NCBI RefSeq assembly: GCF_902497625.1
Contig: NZ_CABVGX010000025.1
Location: 20,722 to 84,721, forward strand
Source: Pseudomonas fluorescens
GTDB lineage: Bacteria > Pseudomonadota > Gammaproteobacteria > Pseudomonadales > Pseudomonadaceae
DNA: 64,000 nucleotides
Reading direction: 5' to 3'
In this document: one piece after another, positions 26,947-34,015 of the stretch
Layout: every line of letters starts with the position of its first letter
Position numbering within the stretch: the stretch's first letter is position 1
Program-made: the position numbers and the translations under genes
The notes under the pieces: generated by a model
Databases searched by the model: none
What the model saw: the letters and a program-made list of their open reading frames with translations, nothing else
What the model was told of the DNA's origin: nothing

Positions 26947-28019
26947 TGTTCCTGCCCTCGAAGGTGCAGCAGCGCCTTTAATTCCTTGCACATAACTTGC
27001 CCGTCGCTCTCGCCACAGCCTACGAAAAACAACGGTTGCTCTGCACTGTTTTCGAGTCCCAACAAGGGTTCGACTTGATCGTCAGTCAATGCGCCGGTCA
27101 ACCAGGTGTTCAATCCCAGTGAGGTGGCGACCAGTTGAAAGGTCTGAGAAATGTGACCTGCTTCTACGTAGGCCATTCGGTAGGCACGAGAGTGTTGATA
27201 TTTCCACCATAGTTTGTCGAATCGACAGGTGATAAACAGGCCGATTGGCAGGTCATTGATAAAGTGTTGTCCGCATAGCAGCTGCCCCAAGGGTTTGTCG
27301 GGCAGCGGATTAACGAAACAAAGCACGTGTTCTGCCGGCTGATAGGCGTAGACGCCGGCTCTCAAACCGAGGACGTTTTGCACAAGCAGAAAGCCTTCAC
27401 AGGCATTCAGCCCACCACCCGAAGGACTGCTTCGCCGGGCGCTAAGACCTTCGGCAACACTGCTATCGATGTCGCTTTCGCGCTCATGCAAATAGCCGAG
27501 AGACAGATACAACAGCGTACTGACTGCGTTGAGGGAAACAGCTTCGCCGGTGAAGGAGCGACACGTTTTCCGGTCGATCAAAACATCAGGAAGGGAGCCT
27601 TCCATGAGGGAAGGCGTTGGCAGCGCAATGCGCACCTCTGCCGTTCTTTCCGAAACCCTGCCACGCGGGGCGGGAGTGGTGAGTGTCTGGGCGCAATGGT
27701 CAAGGTACTGTGCCGACCATTCTTGAATGTCTTCTGGGACATGGTCAAAGGGAATGTTCTTGGTACCAATATGGAATATTTTGGATAGTTCATCCCAGCC
27801 CCATTCGTAAATATCAAGTTTGGATGTGGTCAGTATTCCCGCGCTAAAAAGTTCGGCGTCAATTGTATTCAGGTTATTGAAGTTGCTCGGGTTGTCTATT
27901 AGCTCTGCCAGCCGAGTAGAGTATGTAATATCGAGTTCAAATTGTTTGTGATTTTTGTAGTCCCAAATTATTTGACCGGGCGTGCGTGGTAGTATGAATA
28001 TATGAGGGTTAATTTGCAT
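26943..28019 (-). CDS. SagB-type (McbC-like) FMN dehydrogenase
   Basis: A 358-residue flavin dehydrogenase of the nitroreductase fold. SagB/McbC enzymes normally oxidise azolines in modified peptides to azoles. Residues 1-85 are the small N-terminal domain found in peptide-acting members (IIWDYKNHKQFELD, then DAELFSAGILTT). The FMN domain has DRKTCRSFTGEAVSL at 149-163, the SagB signature SSPSGGGLNACEGFLLV at 197-213, and AYVEAGHISQTFQLVATSLG at 283-302. The first third is clearly AT-richer than the surrounding chromosome, which suggests transfer. No YcaO cyclase lies nearby, so the reaction may not be azoline oxidation. Confidence 0.9.
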   Translation of the reverse strand: MQINPHIFILPRTPGQIIWDYKNHKQFELDITYSTRLAELIDNPSNFNNLNTIDAELFSAGILTTSKLDIYEWGWDELSKIFHIGTKNIPFDHVPEDIQEWSAQYLDHCAQTLTTPAPRGRVSERTAEVRIALPTPSLMEGSLPDVLIDRKTCRSFTGEAVSLNAVSTLLYLSLGYLHERESDIDSSVAEGLSARRSSPSGGGLNACEGFLLVQNVLGLRAGVYAYQPAEHVLCFVNPLPDKPLGQLLCGQHFINDLPIGLFITCRFDKLWWKYQHSRAYRMAYVEAGHISQTFQLVATSLGLNTWLTGALTDDQVEPLLGLENSAEQPLFFVGCGESDGQVMCKELKALLHLRGQEQ

Positions 28020-28047
28020 GTGGATAGTTCTCTGAGCATTGCTCCAG

Positions 28048-28078
28048 AAAACGCTGGGTAAGCCGGCACTCCCCAGCG
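28048..28078 (-). terminator. Attenuator stem-loop between the peptide gene and the SagB-type gene
   Basis: On the minus strand CGCTGGG (28078-28072) pairs with CCCAGCG (28058-28052) over a 13-base loop, followed by TTTT (28051-28048). It is a weak Rho-independent terminator, eleven bases after the peptide stop. Such partial terminators are known between precursor and enzyme genes of RiPP operons, where they raise the ratio of peptide to enzyme. Confidence 0.65.
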
Positions 28079-28088
28079 CTTCATTTAC

Positions 28089-28160
28089 TTACCGGGCTTT
28101 TGGAGCAACCAGAAAAGCCAAGTTGGCGATGGTGCTAGCTTCCAGAGTAATTGCTTTCAT
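28089..28160 (-). CDS. 23-residue peptide, candidate RiPP precursor
   Basis: A complete small ORF that standard gene callers would miss: it begins MKAITLEASTIANLA and ends VAPKAR, then TAA. A near-ideal ribosome site AAGGAG lies 7 bases before the ATG, and a promoter with good -35 and -10 hexamers lies upstream. The peptide is aliphatic, has no Cys or Tyr, and offers Thr5, Ser9, Thr10, Asn13, Lys21 and Arg23 as modifiable side chains. It stands first in an operon with a peptide-type dehydrogenase, an N-oxygenase and an exporter, hence the precursor proposal. It lacks runs of one codon, so a classical attenuation leader is less likely but not excluded. Confidence 0.7.
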   Translation of the reverse strand: MKAITLEASTIANLAFLVAPKAR

Positions 28161-28189
28161 ATTGAAACTCCTTGTAATTGAAAGTACGT

Positions 28190-28238
28190 GTCACTCGTAG
28201 TGACAACTCAATCATAGGCCGTAACGGGCGATTATCAA
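28190..28238 (-). promoter_or_regulatory. Promoter and operator-like dyad of the peptide operon
   Basis: On the minus strand TTGATA (28238-28233), 16 bases, TATGAT (28216-28211): a good sigma70 promoter match. The predicted start falls at the edge of a perfect dyad, GTCACT-CGT-AGTGAC at 28190-28204, which could be a repressor site or a 5' hairpin. No regulator gene adjoins the operon. Confidence 0.65.
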
Positions 28239-28620
28239 GGCAATATGAAGTAAGACTTTTCTGGGAATGCTATCGGAACGATCCTACGAGCGAGAGAACC
28301 TTGCAGGGTTGTAACCGCTATATAAATTAGCTCTTTGAATTTTCCTGCAAATCAGCAAGTGCTTACGCAAGTCAATAACAGGAAACAAAAATAATCGATT
28401 GGCATGCGCCGATTGTAGGTGCTGCGAAGCAGTCAGATCATGCGATGCGGTGTATCAGCGATACCGCGTGCTCTGACTTTACGACTTATTCGCAGCCGAA
28501 CGCAGCCATGAAGATCAAAAGATCGCAGTCTTCGCCAGCTGCTACAGGGGGCGAATTCACCTCTTGTAGCCGCTGGCGCAGTCTGCTTTGGGGTTGCGCA
28601 GCGAGCCCATTTTTCAGCGG
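28239..28620. other. AT-rich spacer with REP remnants upstream of the peptide operon
   Basis: No gene seen. 28239-28400 is AT-rich (for example around TTGTAACCGCTATATAAATTAG), unlike the chromosome, and fits imported DNA. 28405-28560 holds a degenerate REP of the GTAGxxGCTGCGAAG type: GATTGTAGGTGCTGCGAAGC at the start and CGCCAGCTGCTACAGG at the end, with GCAGCCGAACGCAGCCATGA between. This may mark the junction of the accessory block. Confidence 0.6.
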
Positions 28621-29817
28621 TTAGCTATTCGGCAGCAACCGGCAAGTAATGCTCTTGATGTACCGGGTTTCCGCAATCGCCGGGTGAACCGGGTGATCCG
28701 GCCCCTGGCTGCCGCGTTCGAGCATCTGGATGTTGCGGTCCAGGTGACGGGCGCTGGTCAGCAGGATGTTCTGCAAGTCGTCCTCCGGCAGGTGCATCGA
28801 GCACGAGGCGCTGACCAGGATGCCGTCCTTGGTGAGCAGGCGCATGGCTTGCTCGTTCAGACGGCGGTAGGCGCCTTCGCCATTTTTCATGTCTTTCTTG
28901 CGTTTGATGAACGCCGGCGGATCGGCCACGATGACGTCAAAACGTTCTTCGCTGGCTTTCAGCTCTTTCAGGGCGTCAAACACATCGCCTTCGAGGCAGG
29001 TCATTTTCTCGGCGACGCCGTTAAGTGCGGCATTGCGCTCCACGCCGTCGAGGGCAAAGGCGGACGCATCGACGCAGAACACTTCGCTGGCGCCGAATGC
29101 AGCGGCTTGCACACCCCAGCCGCCAATGTAGCTGTACAGGTCGAGTACGCGCTTGCCTTTGGCATACGGGGCCAGGCGCGCGCGGTTCATGCGGTGATCG
29201 TAGAACCAGCCGGTTTTCTGACCCTGGATGACAGGCGCTTCGAATTTCACGCCGTTCTCTTCCAGCGCGACCCACTCCGGCACCAGGCCGAACACGGTTT
29301 CGACGTAGCGGTTGAGGCCTTCGGCATCGCGTGCGGCGGAATCGTTCTTGAACAGAATGCCGCTTGGCTTGAGCACTTGCGTCAGCGCCGCGATCACGTC
29401 TTCTTTATGGGCTTCCATGGTCGCCGAGGCGATCTGTACCACCAGGATATCGCCGAAACGGTCGACCACCAGGCCGGGCAGCAGGTCCGAATCGCCGTAG
29501 ACCAAGCGATAGAACGGCTTGTCGAACAGGCGATCGCGCAGGGACAGCGCGACGTTCAGGCGATGCACCAGCAGCGACTTGTCCAGCGGCAACTTGATGT
29601 CGCGCGACAGCAGGCGCGCGCAAATCAGGTTGTTTGGGCTCATGGCGACGATGCCAAGCGTCTTGCCGCCAGCGGCTTCGAGGATCGCCTGATCACCGGC
29701 CTTGAAGCCGTGCAAAGGAGTCGCCGCTACATCGATTTCGTTGCTATAGACCCACAAGTGGCCGTTTCGCAGGCGACGGTCGGCGTTGGCTTTGAGGCGC
29801 AGGCTAGGCAGGGACAT
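28621..29817 (-). CDS. rlmI: 23S rRNA m5C1962 methyltransferase RlmI
   Basis: RlmI uses S-adenosylmethionine to methylate C1962 of 23S rRNA. The 398 residues comprise an N-terminal PUA domain (SLRLKANADRRLRNGHLWVYSNEI), a linker domain, and a Rossmann methyltransferase with VLDLYSYIGGWGVQAAAFGA, the VDASAFALDGVERNAALNG motif, the VIVADPPAFIK active-site motif and the ASCSMH cysteine. The reading frame is open for 72 more codons, but that part is REP-derived; the ATG at 29817 has GGAG and matches the family start. Confidence 0.94.
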   Translation of the reverse strand: MSLPSLRLKANADRRLRNGHLWVYSNEIDVAATPLHGFKAGDQAILEAAGGKTLGIVAMSPNNLICARLLSRDIKLPLDKSLLVHRLNVALSLRDRLFDKPFYRLVYGDSDLLPGLVVDRFGDILVVQIASATMEAHKEDVIAALTQVLKPSGILFKNDSAARDAEGLNRYVETVFGLVPEWVALEENGVKFEAPVIQGQKTGWFYDHRMNRARLAPYAKGKRVLDLYSYIGGWGVQAAAFGASEVFCVDASAFALDGVERNAALNGVAEKMTCLEGDVFDALKELKASEERFDVIVADPPAFIKRKKDMKNGEGAYRRLNEQAMRLLTKDGILVSASCSMHLPEDDLQNILLTSARHLDRNIQMLERGSQGPDHPVHPAIAETRYIKSITCRLLPNS

Positions 29818-29901
29818 GACGTCGCTCCGGAAAAAAGAGCGGGAGTATAGCGTGTTGGGCCACGCACAGGTTTGCGGGTGGACATGTGGTGAGGGGGGCT
29901 T

Positions 29902-30032
29902 GCCTGTGGCGAGGGGGCTTGCCCCCGTCCGATTGCGCAGCAGTCGCAACCCATCGCAAATGGGATTTCGTAATCTCTGCGCTGGTTTTGGGGCTGCTGC
30001 GCAGCCCAACGGGGATGAATCCTCTCGCCACA
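29902..30032. repeat. REPIN, class TTGTGGCGAGGGG
   Basis: Outer arms TGTGGCGAGGGGGCTTGC and CTCTCGCCACA with inner GCGCAGCAGTCGCAACCC and GGGGCTGCTGCGCAGCCC. An extra solo half (GTGGTGAGGGGGGCTTGC) lies just before at 29886. Confidence 0.8.
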
Positions 30033-30043
30033 CTGTTTCGGTG

Positions 30044-30583
30044 TCAGGCCGACAATGCGCTGATCAGCTCTCGATTGAACGCCGGAATATCATCCGGCTG
30101 ACGGCTGCTGATCAAATTCCCGTCAGTCACCACTTCCTTGTCGACCCAGTTCGCCCCGGCATTCTCCAGATCATCCTTGAGCGTTTTGTAACTGGTCATG
30201 GATTTCCCCCGAACCAGTCCGGCGGAGATCAGCAACCAGCCGCCATGGCAAATCACCGCAATGGGTTTACCCGCCGATGTAGCGGTTTTCACCAGGTGCT
30301 GAGCATCGAGATCAATACGAATTGTGTCGGAGTTCTGCACGCCGCCCGGCAAAACCAGTGCATCGTATTGCTCGATGCTGGAGCTCTTGAAGGTCTGGTC
30401 AACCTCGAAATCGTCGGCCGGTTTGTCGTGATTCCAGCCTTTGACCTGGCCTTCCTCGGCGCTAAGAATATCGACCTTCGCGCCTGCCTCCTCCAGTGCC
30501 TGCTTGGGGCCGGTCAGCTCGACCTGTTCGAAGCCATCGGTTACCAGCATTGCGACACGTTTGCCGTTCAGGGATGTGGACAT
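30044..30583 (-). CDS. DJ-1/PfpI family protein (YhbO-like)
   Basis: A 179-residue class I glutamine amidotransferase-like protein, the fold shared by PfpI protease, YhbO and DJ-1; family members have been described as deglycases or stress chaperones. The nucleophile elbow with its cysteine is AVICHGGWLLISAG, and the N-terminal VAMLVTDGFEQVELTGP carries the conserved Glu. The ATG at 30583 is used; an ATG 15 codons earlier would only add unconserved residues. Divergent from the HDOD gene. Confidence 0.9.
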   Translation of the reverse strand: MSTSLNGKRVAMLVTDGFEQVELTGPKQALEEAGAKVDILSAEEGQVKGWNHDKPADDFEVDQTFKSSSIEQYDALVLPGGVQNSDTIRIDLDAQHLVKTATSAGKPIAVICHGGWLLISAGLVRGKSMTSYKTLKDDLENAGANWVDKEVVTDGNLISSRQPDDIPAFNRELISALSA

Positions 30584-30739
30584 GACTGAGTCTCCTGAGT
30601 TGAGTGTGTGTTTTGCCGTCATCGGCATTACTCAGTCCGAAGCCTTGCAAACAATGAAAGTTCCGTCGATGTGCCCGCTGGTGTGTTGGATCCAGATTCA
30701 GAAGGGGTAGAATCGGCGCCTGACCCTGAGTGTGTACTT

Positions 30740-31609
30740 ATGCCCCAAGAGCTCACCGCCGAACAGATCCAACAGTCCCTGCAAGGCATCAGCGTGCCTG
30801 CTCAGCCGCAGATCATGGTGGATTTGCAGATGGAGCAGTACATGCCTGATCCGGACCTGGAGGTGATTGCCAAACTGATCTCCCAGGACCCCGGCCTTTC
30901 GGGTTCTTTACTGAAAATCGTCAATTCGCCGTATTACGGCTTGAGCAACAAGATCACTTCGATTCAGCGTGCAGTGAATCTGCTGGGCAGCCGTTCGATC
31001 ATCAACCTGATCAATGCACAATCGATCAAGGGCGAGATGAACGACGACACCATCGTCACGCTTAACCGTTTCTGGGACACCGCTCAGGATGTAGCGATGA
31101 CTTGCCTGACCCTGGCCAAGCGCATTGGCGTGCAGGCGGGCGACGAAGCCTACGCGCTGGGCCTGTTCCACGACTGCGGCGTGCCGTTGATGCTCCAGCG
31201 TTTTCCCGACTACATGAAGGTGCTGGAACAGGCGTATGCAAGCGCCAGCAGTGAATGTCGGGTAGTCGACACCGAGAACCGGGTGTTCAATACCAACCAT
31301 GCAGTGGTCGGTTATTACACGGCCAAATCCTGGCGCCTGCCGGAACATGTGAGCATGGCAATCGCCAACCATCACAATGCGCTGGCGATTTTCAACGATG
31401 AATCGTCGCGCAACAGTCAGTTGAAAAATCTGCTGGCGATTCTGAAAATGGCCGAGCACATTTGCGCGTCTTATCGAGTGCTGGGCAATCAGGCCGATGA
31501 CCATGAATGGAACAGCATTGCGCCAATTGTGCTGGATTACGTCGGGCTGTCAGACTACGACTTCGAAACCCTCAAACAAACCATCCGCGACCTTGGCGCT
31601 CATCGCTGA
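30740..31609 (+). CDS. HDOD domain protein
   Basis: A 289-residue protein with one HDOD domain (residues about 25-225), an HD-like fold usually lacking hydrolase residues and linked with cell signalling and stress control. SQDPGLSGSLLKIVNSPYYGLS and SIQRAVNLLGSRSI are the typical entry helices. The HD-position reads LGLFHDCGVPLML, so one His-Asp pair remains. The frame opens 44 codons earlier, but the MPQELTAEQIQ start fits the family; the ribosome site is weak. mutM follows in the same direction after 43 bases. Confidence 0.88.
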   Translation: MPQELTAEQIQQSLQGISVPAQPQIMVDLQMEQYMPDPDLEVIAKLISQDPGLSGSLLKIVNSPYYGLSNKITSIQRAVNLLGSRSIINLINAQSIKGEMNDDTIVTLNRFWDTAQDVAMTCLTLAKRIGVQAGDEAYALGLFHDCGVPLMLQRFPDYMKVLEQAYASASSECRVVDTENRVFNTNHAVVGYYTAKSWRLPEHVSMAIANHHNALAIFNDESSRNSQLKNLLAILKMAEHICASYRVLGNQADDHEWNSIAPIVLDYVGLSDYDFETLKQTIRDLGAHR

Positions 31610-31652
31610 GTCGCGGCCAGTGCCTCATCCGAGCGCCTGATCCGAGAGCCCC

Positions 31653-32465
31653 ATGCCAGAACTGCCGGAAGTCGAAACCACCCGCCGCGGCATCGCACCT
31701 CATCTGGAAGGGCAGCGTGTCAGCCGGGTGATCCTGCGCGACCGTCGTCTGCGCTGGCCGATCCCGGAAGACCTGGATGTGCGCTTGTCCGGCCAACGCA
31801 TTGTGTTGGTGGAGCGACGCGCCAAGTATTTGCTGATCAATGCCGAAGTCGGCACCTTGATCAGCCATCTGGGCATGTCGGGTAACCTGCGTCTGGTCGA
31901 GATCGGCATGCCGGCGGCCAAGCACGAGCATGTCGATATCGAACTGGAATCGGGGCTGGCGCTGCGTTACACAGACCCGCGCCGTTTCGGCGCGATGCTC
32001 TGGAGCGCCGATCCGCACAACCATGAGTTGCTGCTGCGTCTTGGGCCGGAGCCGTTGACCGACCTGTTCGACGGCGATCGCCTGTTCCAGCAGTCCCGCG
32101 GACGCTCAATGGCGGTCAAGCCGTTCATCATGGACAACGCGATAGTGGTCGGCGTCGGCAATATTTATGCGACCGAAGCGCTGTTCGCTGCCGGGATTGA
32201 CCCGCGTCGCGAGGCCGGGGGCATTTCCCGGGCGCGCTATCTGAAACTGGCGATAGAGATCAAACGTATCCTCGCGGCCGCGATTGAACGTGGCGGCACG
32301 ACGTTGCGCGACTTCATCGGTGGCGACGGTCAGCCGGGTTACTTTCAGCAGGAATTGTTTGTGTATGGTCGCGGCGGCAAGCCGTGCAAGGTCTGCGCAA
32401 CCGAGCTACGCGAAGTCAAACTCGGCCAGCGCGCCAGCGTGTTTTGCCCGCGCTGTCAGAGATGA
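31653..32465 (+). CDS. mutM: Formamidopyrimidine-DNA glycosylase MutM
   Basis: MutM removes 8-oxoguanine and formamidopyrimidines and nicks the abasic site. The 270 residues start MPELPEVETTRRG, with the catalytic N-terminal proline (after Met removal) and Glu; the void-filling and DNA-binding helix lies in FIMDNAIVVGVGNIYATEALF, and the C-terminal zinc finger is CKVCATELREVKLGQRASVFCPRCQ. Full length and typical. Confidence 0.97.
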   Translation: MPELPEVETTRRGIAPHLEGQRVSRVILRDRRLRWPIPEDLDVRLSGQRIVLVERRAKYLLINAEVGTLISHLGMSGNLRLVEIGMPAAKHEHVDIELESGLALRYTDPRRFGAMLWSADPHNHELLLRLGPEPLTDLFDGDRLFQQSRGRSMAVKPFIMDNAIVVGVGNIYATEALFAAGIDPRREAGGISRARYLKLAIEIKRILAAAIERGGTTLRDFIGGDGQPGYFQQELFVYGRGGKPCKVCATELREVKLGQRASVFCPRCQR

Positions 32466-32519
32466 CAGGGCAATAGGTCTATAGTCTGTGTTTTCACTGT
32501 CCAGTCGAAGGATCGCGTC

Positions 32520-32843
32520 ATGAAACTGTTTCGAACCCTCGCCGTTGTTTTGCTGATCAGCACCGCTACTTCAGCGCTGGCGTCCAATGTCGGAAGTGGC
32601 GATCCGCGCTACACCATCCAGAACCCGCCGGCTTACGCCATGATCGGCGATTTGCTGATCGCCCGGCCTTTGTTGATCGTGGCCACGGTGATCGGTGCCG
32701 GTCTGTTCGTGGTGGCTTTGCCGTTTACCGCGTTTGATGGCGGCATTGGCGATGCTGGCAAGGCGCTTGTGGTCGATCCAGGGAAAGCCGCGTTTGTGCG
32801 GTGCCTGGGGTGTATCGGCGAGGGGTTCGAGCAGCGGGAGTGA
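32520..32843 (+). CDS. Small exported or membrane protein, unknown function
   Basis: A 107-residue protein with an N-terminal signal or anchor (MKLFRTLAVVLLISTATSAL) and one strong hydrophobic segment at about 43-72 (AMIGDLLIARPLLIVATVIG). The C-terminal tail has two cysteines in RCLGCIGEG. The middle PAYAMIGDLL to PFTAFDGGIGDAGKALVVDP is like a small Pseudomonas family often labelled multidrug transporter without evidence. No operon partner beyond mutM, 54 bases upstream. Confidence 0.75.
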   Translation: MKLFRTLAVVLLISTATSALASNVGSGDPRYTIQNPPAYAMIGDLLIARPLLIVATVIGAGLFVVALPFTAFDGGIGDAGKALVVDPGKAAFVRCLGCIGEGFEQRE

Positions 32844-32876
32844 GGTCAGTCGGATCTTCGGTGTGGTTAATGTCCT

Positions 32877-32968
32877 CATCGCTAGCAGGCTAGCTCCCAC
32901 AGGGACCTGGGTGACCACAACACTGTGATCCAATCCGCGACTTGTGGGAGGCTAGCCTGCAGGCGATG
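32877..32968. repeat. REPIN, CTAGCAGGCTAGCTCCCACA variant
   Basis: Inverted arms of about 25 bases with one insertion (CATCGCTAGCAGGCTAGC against GCTAGCCTGCAGGCGATG), spacer about 41 bases, between convergent genes. Confidence 0.8.
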
Positions 32969-33066
32969 ACGGCGGCATTGGACTTTCAATGCTGACTGAC
33001 CTATCGCAATCTTGCTGTAGGGCGATCCGACGATGAGGGCGGTACAAGCTCTACAGAATGCCTGAC

Positions 33067-33318
33067 TCAAACCTTCCCGGTAATCACCCGATACTTCGCC
33101 ATCAATTGCTCTTCGGTTTCCGGATGTGCTTCGTCCAGCGGAATGCAATCTACCGGGCACACTTGCTGGCATTGCGGTTCGTCGTAGTGACCCACGCACT
33201 GCGTGCACAAGTTCGGGTCGATCACGTAGATCTCTTCGCCTTGGGAAATGGCAGCGTTCGGGCACTCAGGTTCGCAGACGTCGCAATTGATGCAATCGTC
33301 AGTGATGATCAGGGACAT
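33067..33318 (-). CDS. Two-cluster [4Fe-4S] ferredoxin (YfhL/Fdx type)
   Basis: An 83-residue ferredoxin. Cluster motifs are CINCDVCEPECP at 9-20 and, with an inserted loop, CTQCVGHYDEPQCQQVCP at 38-55; the C-terminal helix runs to ITGKV. The ATG at 33318 is the family start (MSLIITDDCINC). It lies directly downstream of coaD, the same order as in P. aeruginosa. It would carry electrons to an unidentified partner; this type is essential in P. aeruginosa. Confidence 0.93.
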   Translation of the reverse strand: MSLIITDDCINCDVCEPECPNAAISQGEEIYVIDPNLCTQCVGHYDEPQCQQVCPVDCIPLDEAHPETEEQLMAKYRVITGKV

Positions 33319-33420
33319 GCTAACTCCAGCCGGGGCGCGGAGCCCGGGCGCAATAAACCAATGCGCGCAATTGTGCCGCATTGGCGCCCGCAGTGCACGC
33401 GGGCGCCGCTCGAGCGGTTG

Positions 33421-33900
33421 TTACTTCTTGAAGCGTTCCGTCAGAGCGTCTGCCACGGCGGGGTGGACAAACTTGGTGATATCGCCGCCCAGGGCGGCAA
33501 TTTCACGGACCAGCGTCGACGAAATGAACGAATAACGCTCCGACGGTGTGAGAAACAGACTTTCCACATCCGGCGCCAGCTGACGATTCATGTTGGCAAG
33601 CTGAAACTCGTACTCGAAGTCCGACACCGCACGCAGGCCACGCAAGAACACATTGGCGTTCTTCTCTTTGGCGAAATGCGCCAGCAACGTCGAAAAACCG
33701 ACCACTTCTACGTTCGGTAAATGTTTGGTGACCTCGCGGGCAAGCTCTACTCGCTGTTCCAGGGGAAACAACGGGTTTTTCTTCGGGCTGGCAGCGACAG
33801 CAATGATCACGTGATCGAACAGGCGCGCGGCGCGTTCGACCAAGTCGCCATGGCCCTTGGTAATAGGGTCGAAGGTACCTGGGTACAACACTCGGTTCAT
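33421..33900 (-). CDS. coaD: Phosphopantetheine adenylyltransferase CoaD
   Basis: CoaD transfers AMP from ATP to 4'-phosphopantetheine, the penultimate step of coenzyme A synthesis. 159 residues; the nucleotidyltransferase signature is LYPGTFDPITKGHGDLV at 5-21 with the T/HxGH residues, and the second motif is SFISSTLVREIAALGGD. Ferredoxin follows after about 100 bases. Confidence 0.97.
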   Translation of the reverse strand: MNRVLYPGTFDPITKGHGDLVERAARLFDHVIIAVAASPKKNPLFPLEQRVELAREVTKHLPNVEVVGFSTLLAHFAKEKNANVFLRGLRAVSDFEYEFQLANMNRQLAPDVESLFLTPSERYSFISSTLVREIAALGGDITKFVHPAVADALTERFKK

Positions 33901-34015
33901 CGCGTCGTCCTGGCGGGAGTCCGTTGGGGAGTCGGATGGTATCGCAGCATTCCCGGTCGGCCAAGTCGCCTGTTGATTAAGTAGGCACTATAGACGACAG
34001 GCATATTGTCTCGTT

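Noticed and set aside
28089..28160. PqqA-like cofactor precursor
   Set aside because: Similar length but no Glu-x3-Tyr motif and no PqqE-type radical SAM enzyme next to it.
28089..28160. Classical attenuation leader peptide
   Set aside because: No run of identical or regulatory codons, and the downstream genes are not amino acid synthesis genes; kept as a lesser alternative.
29818..30033. 72-codon N-terminal extension of RlmI
   Set aside because: The extension is REP-derived sequence; the ATG at 29817 has a ribosome site and matches the family start.
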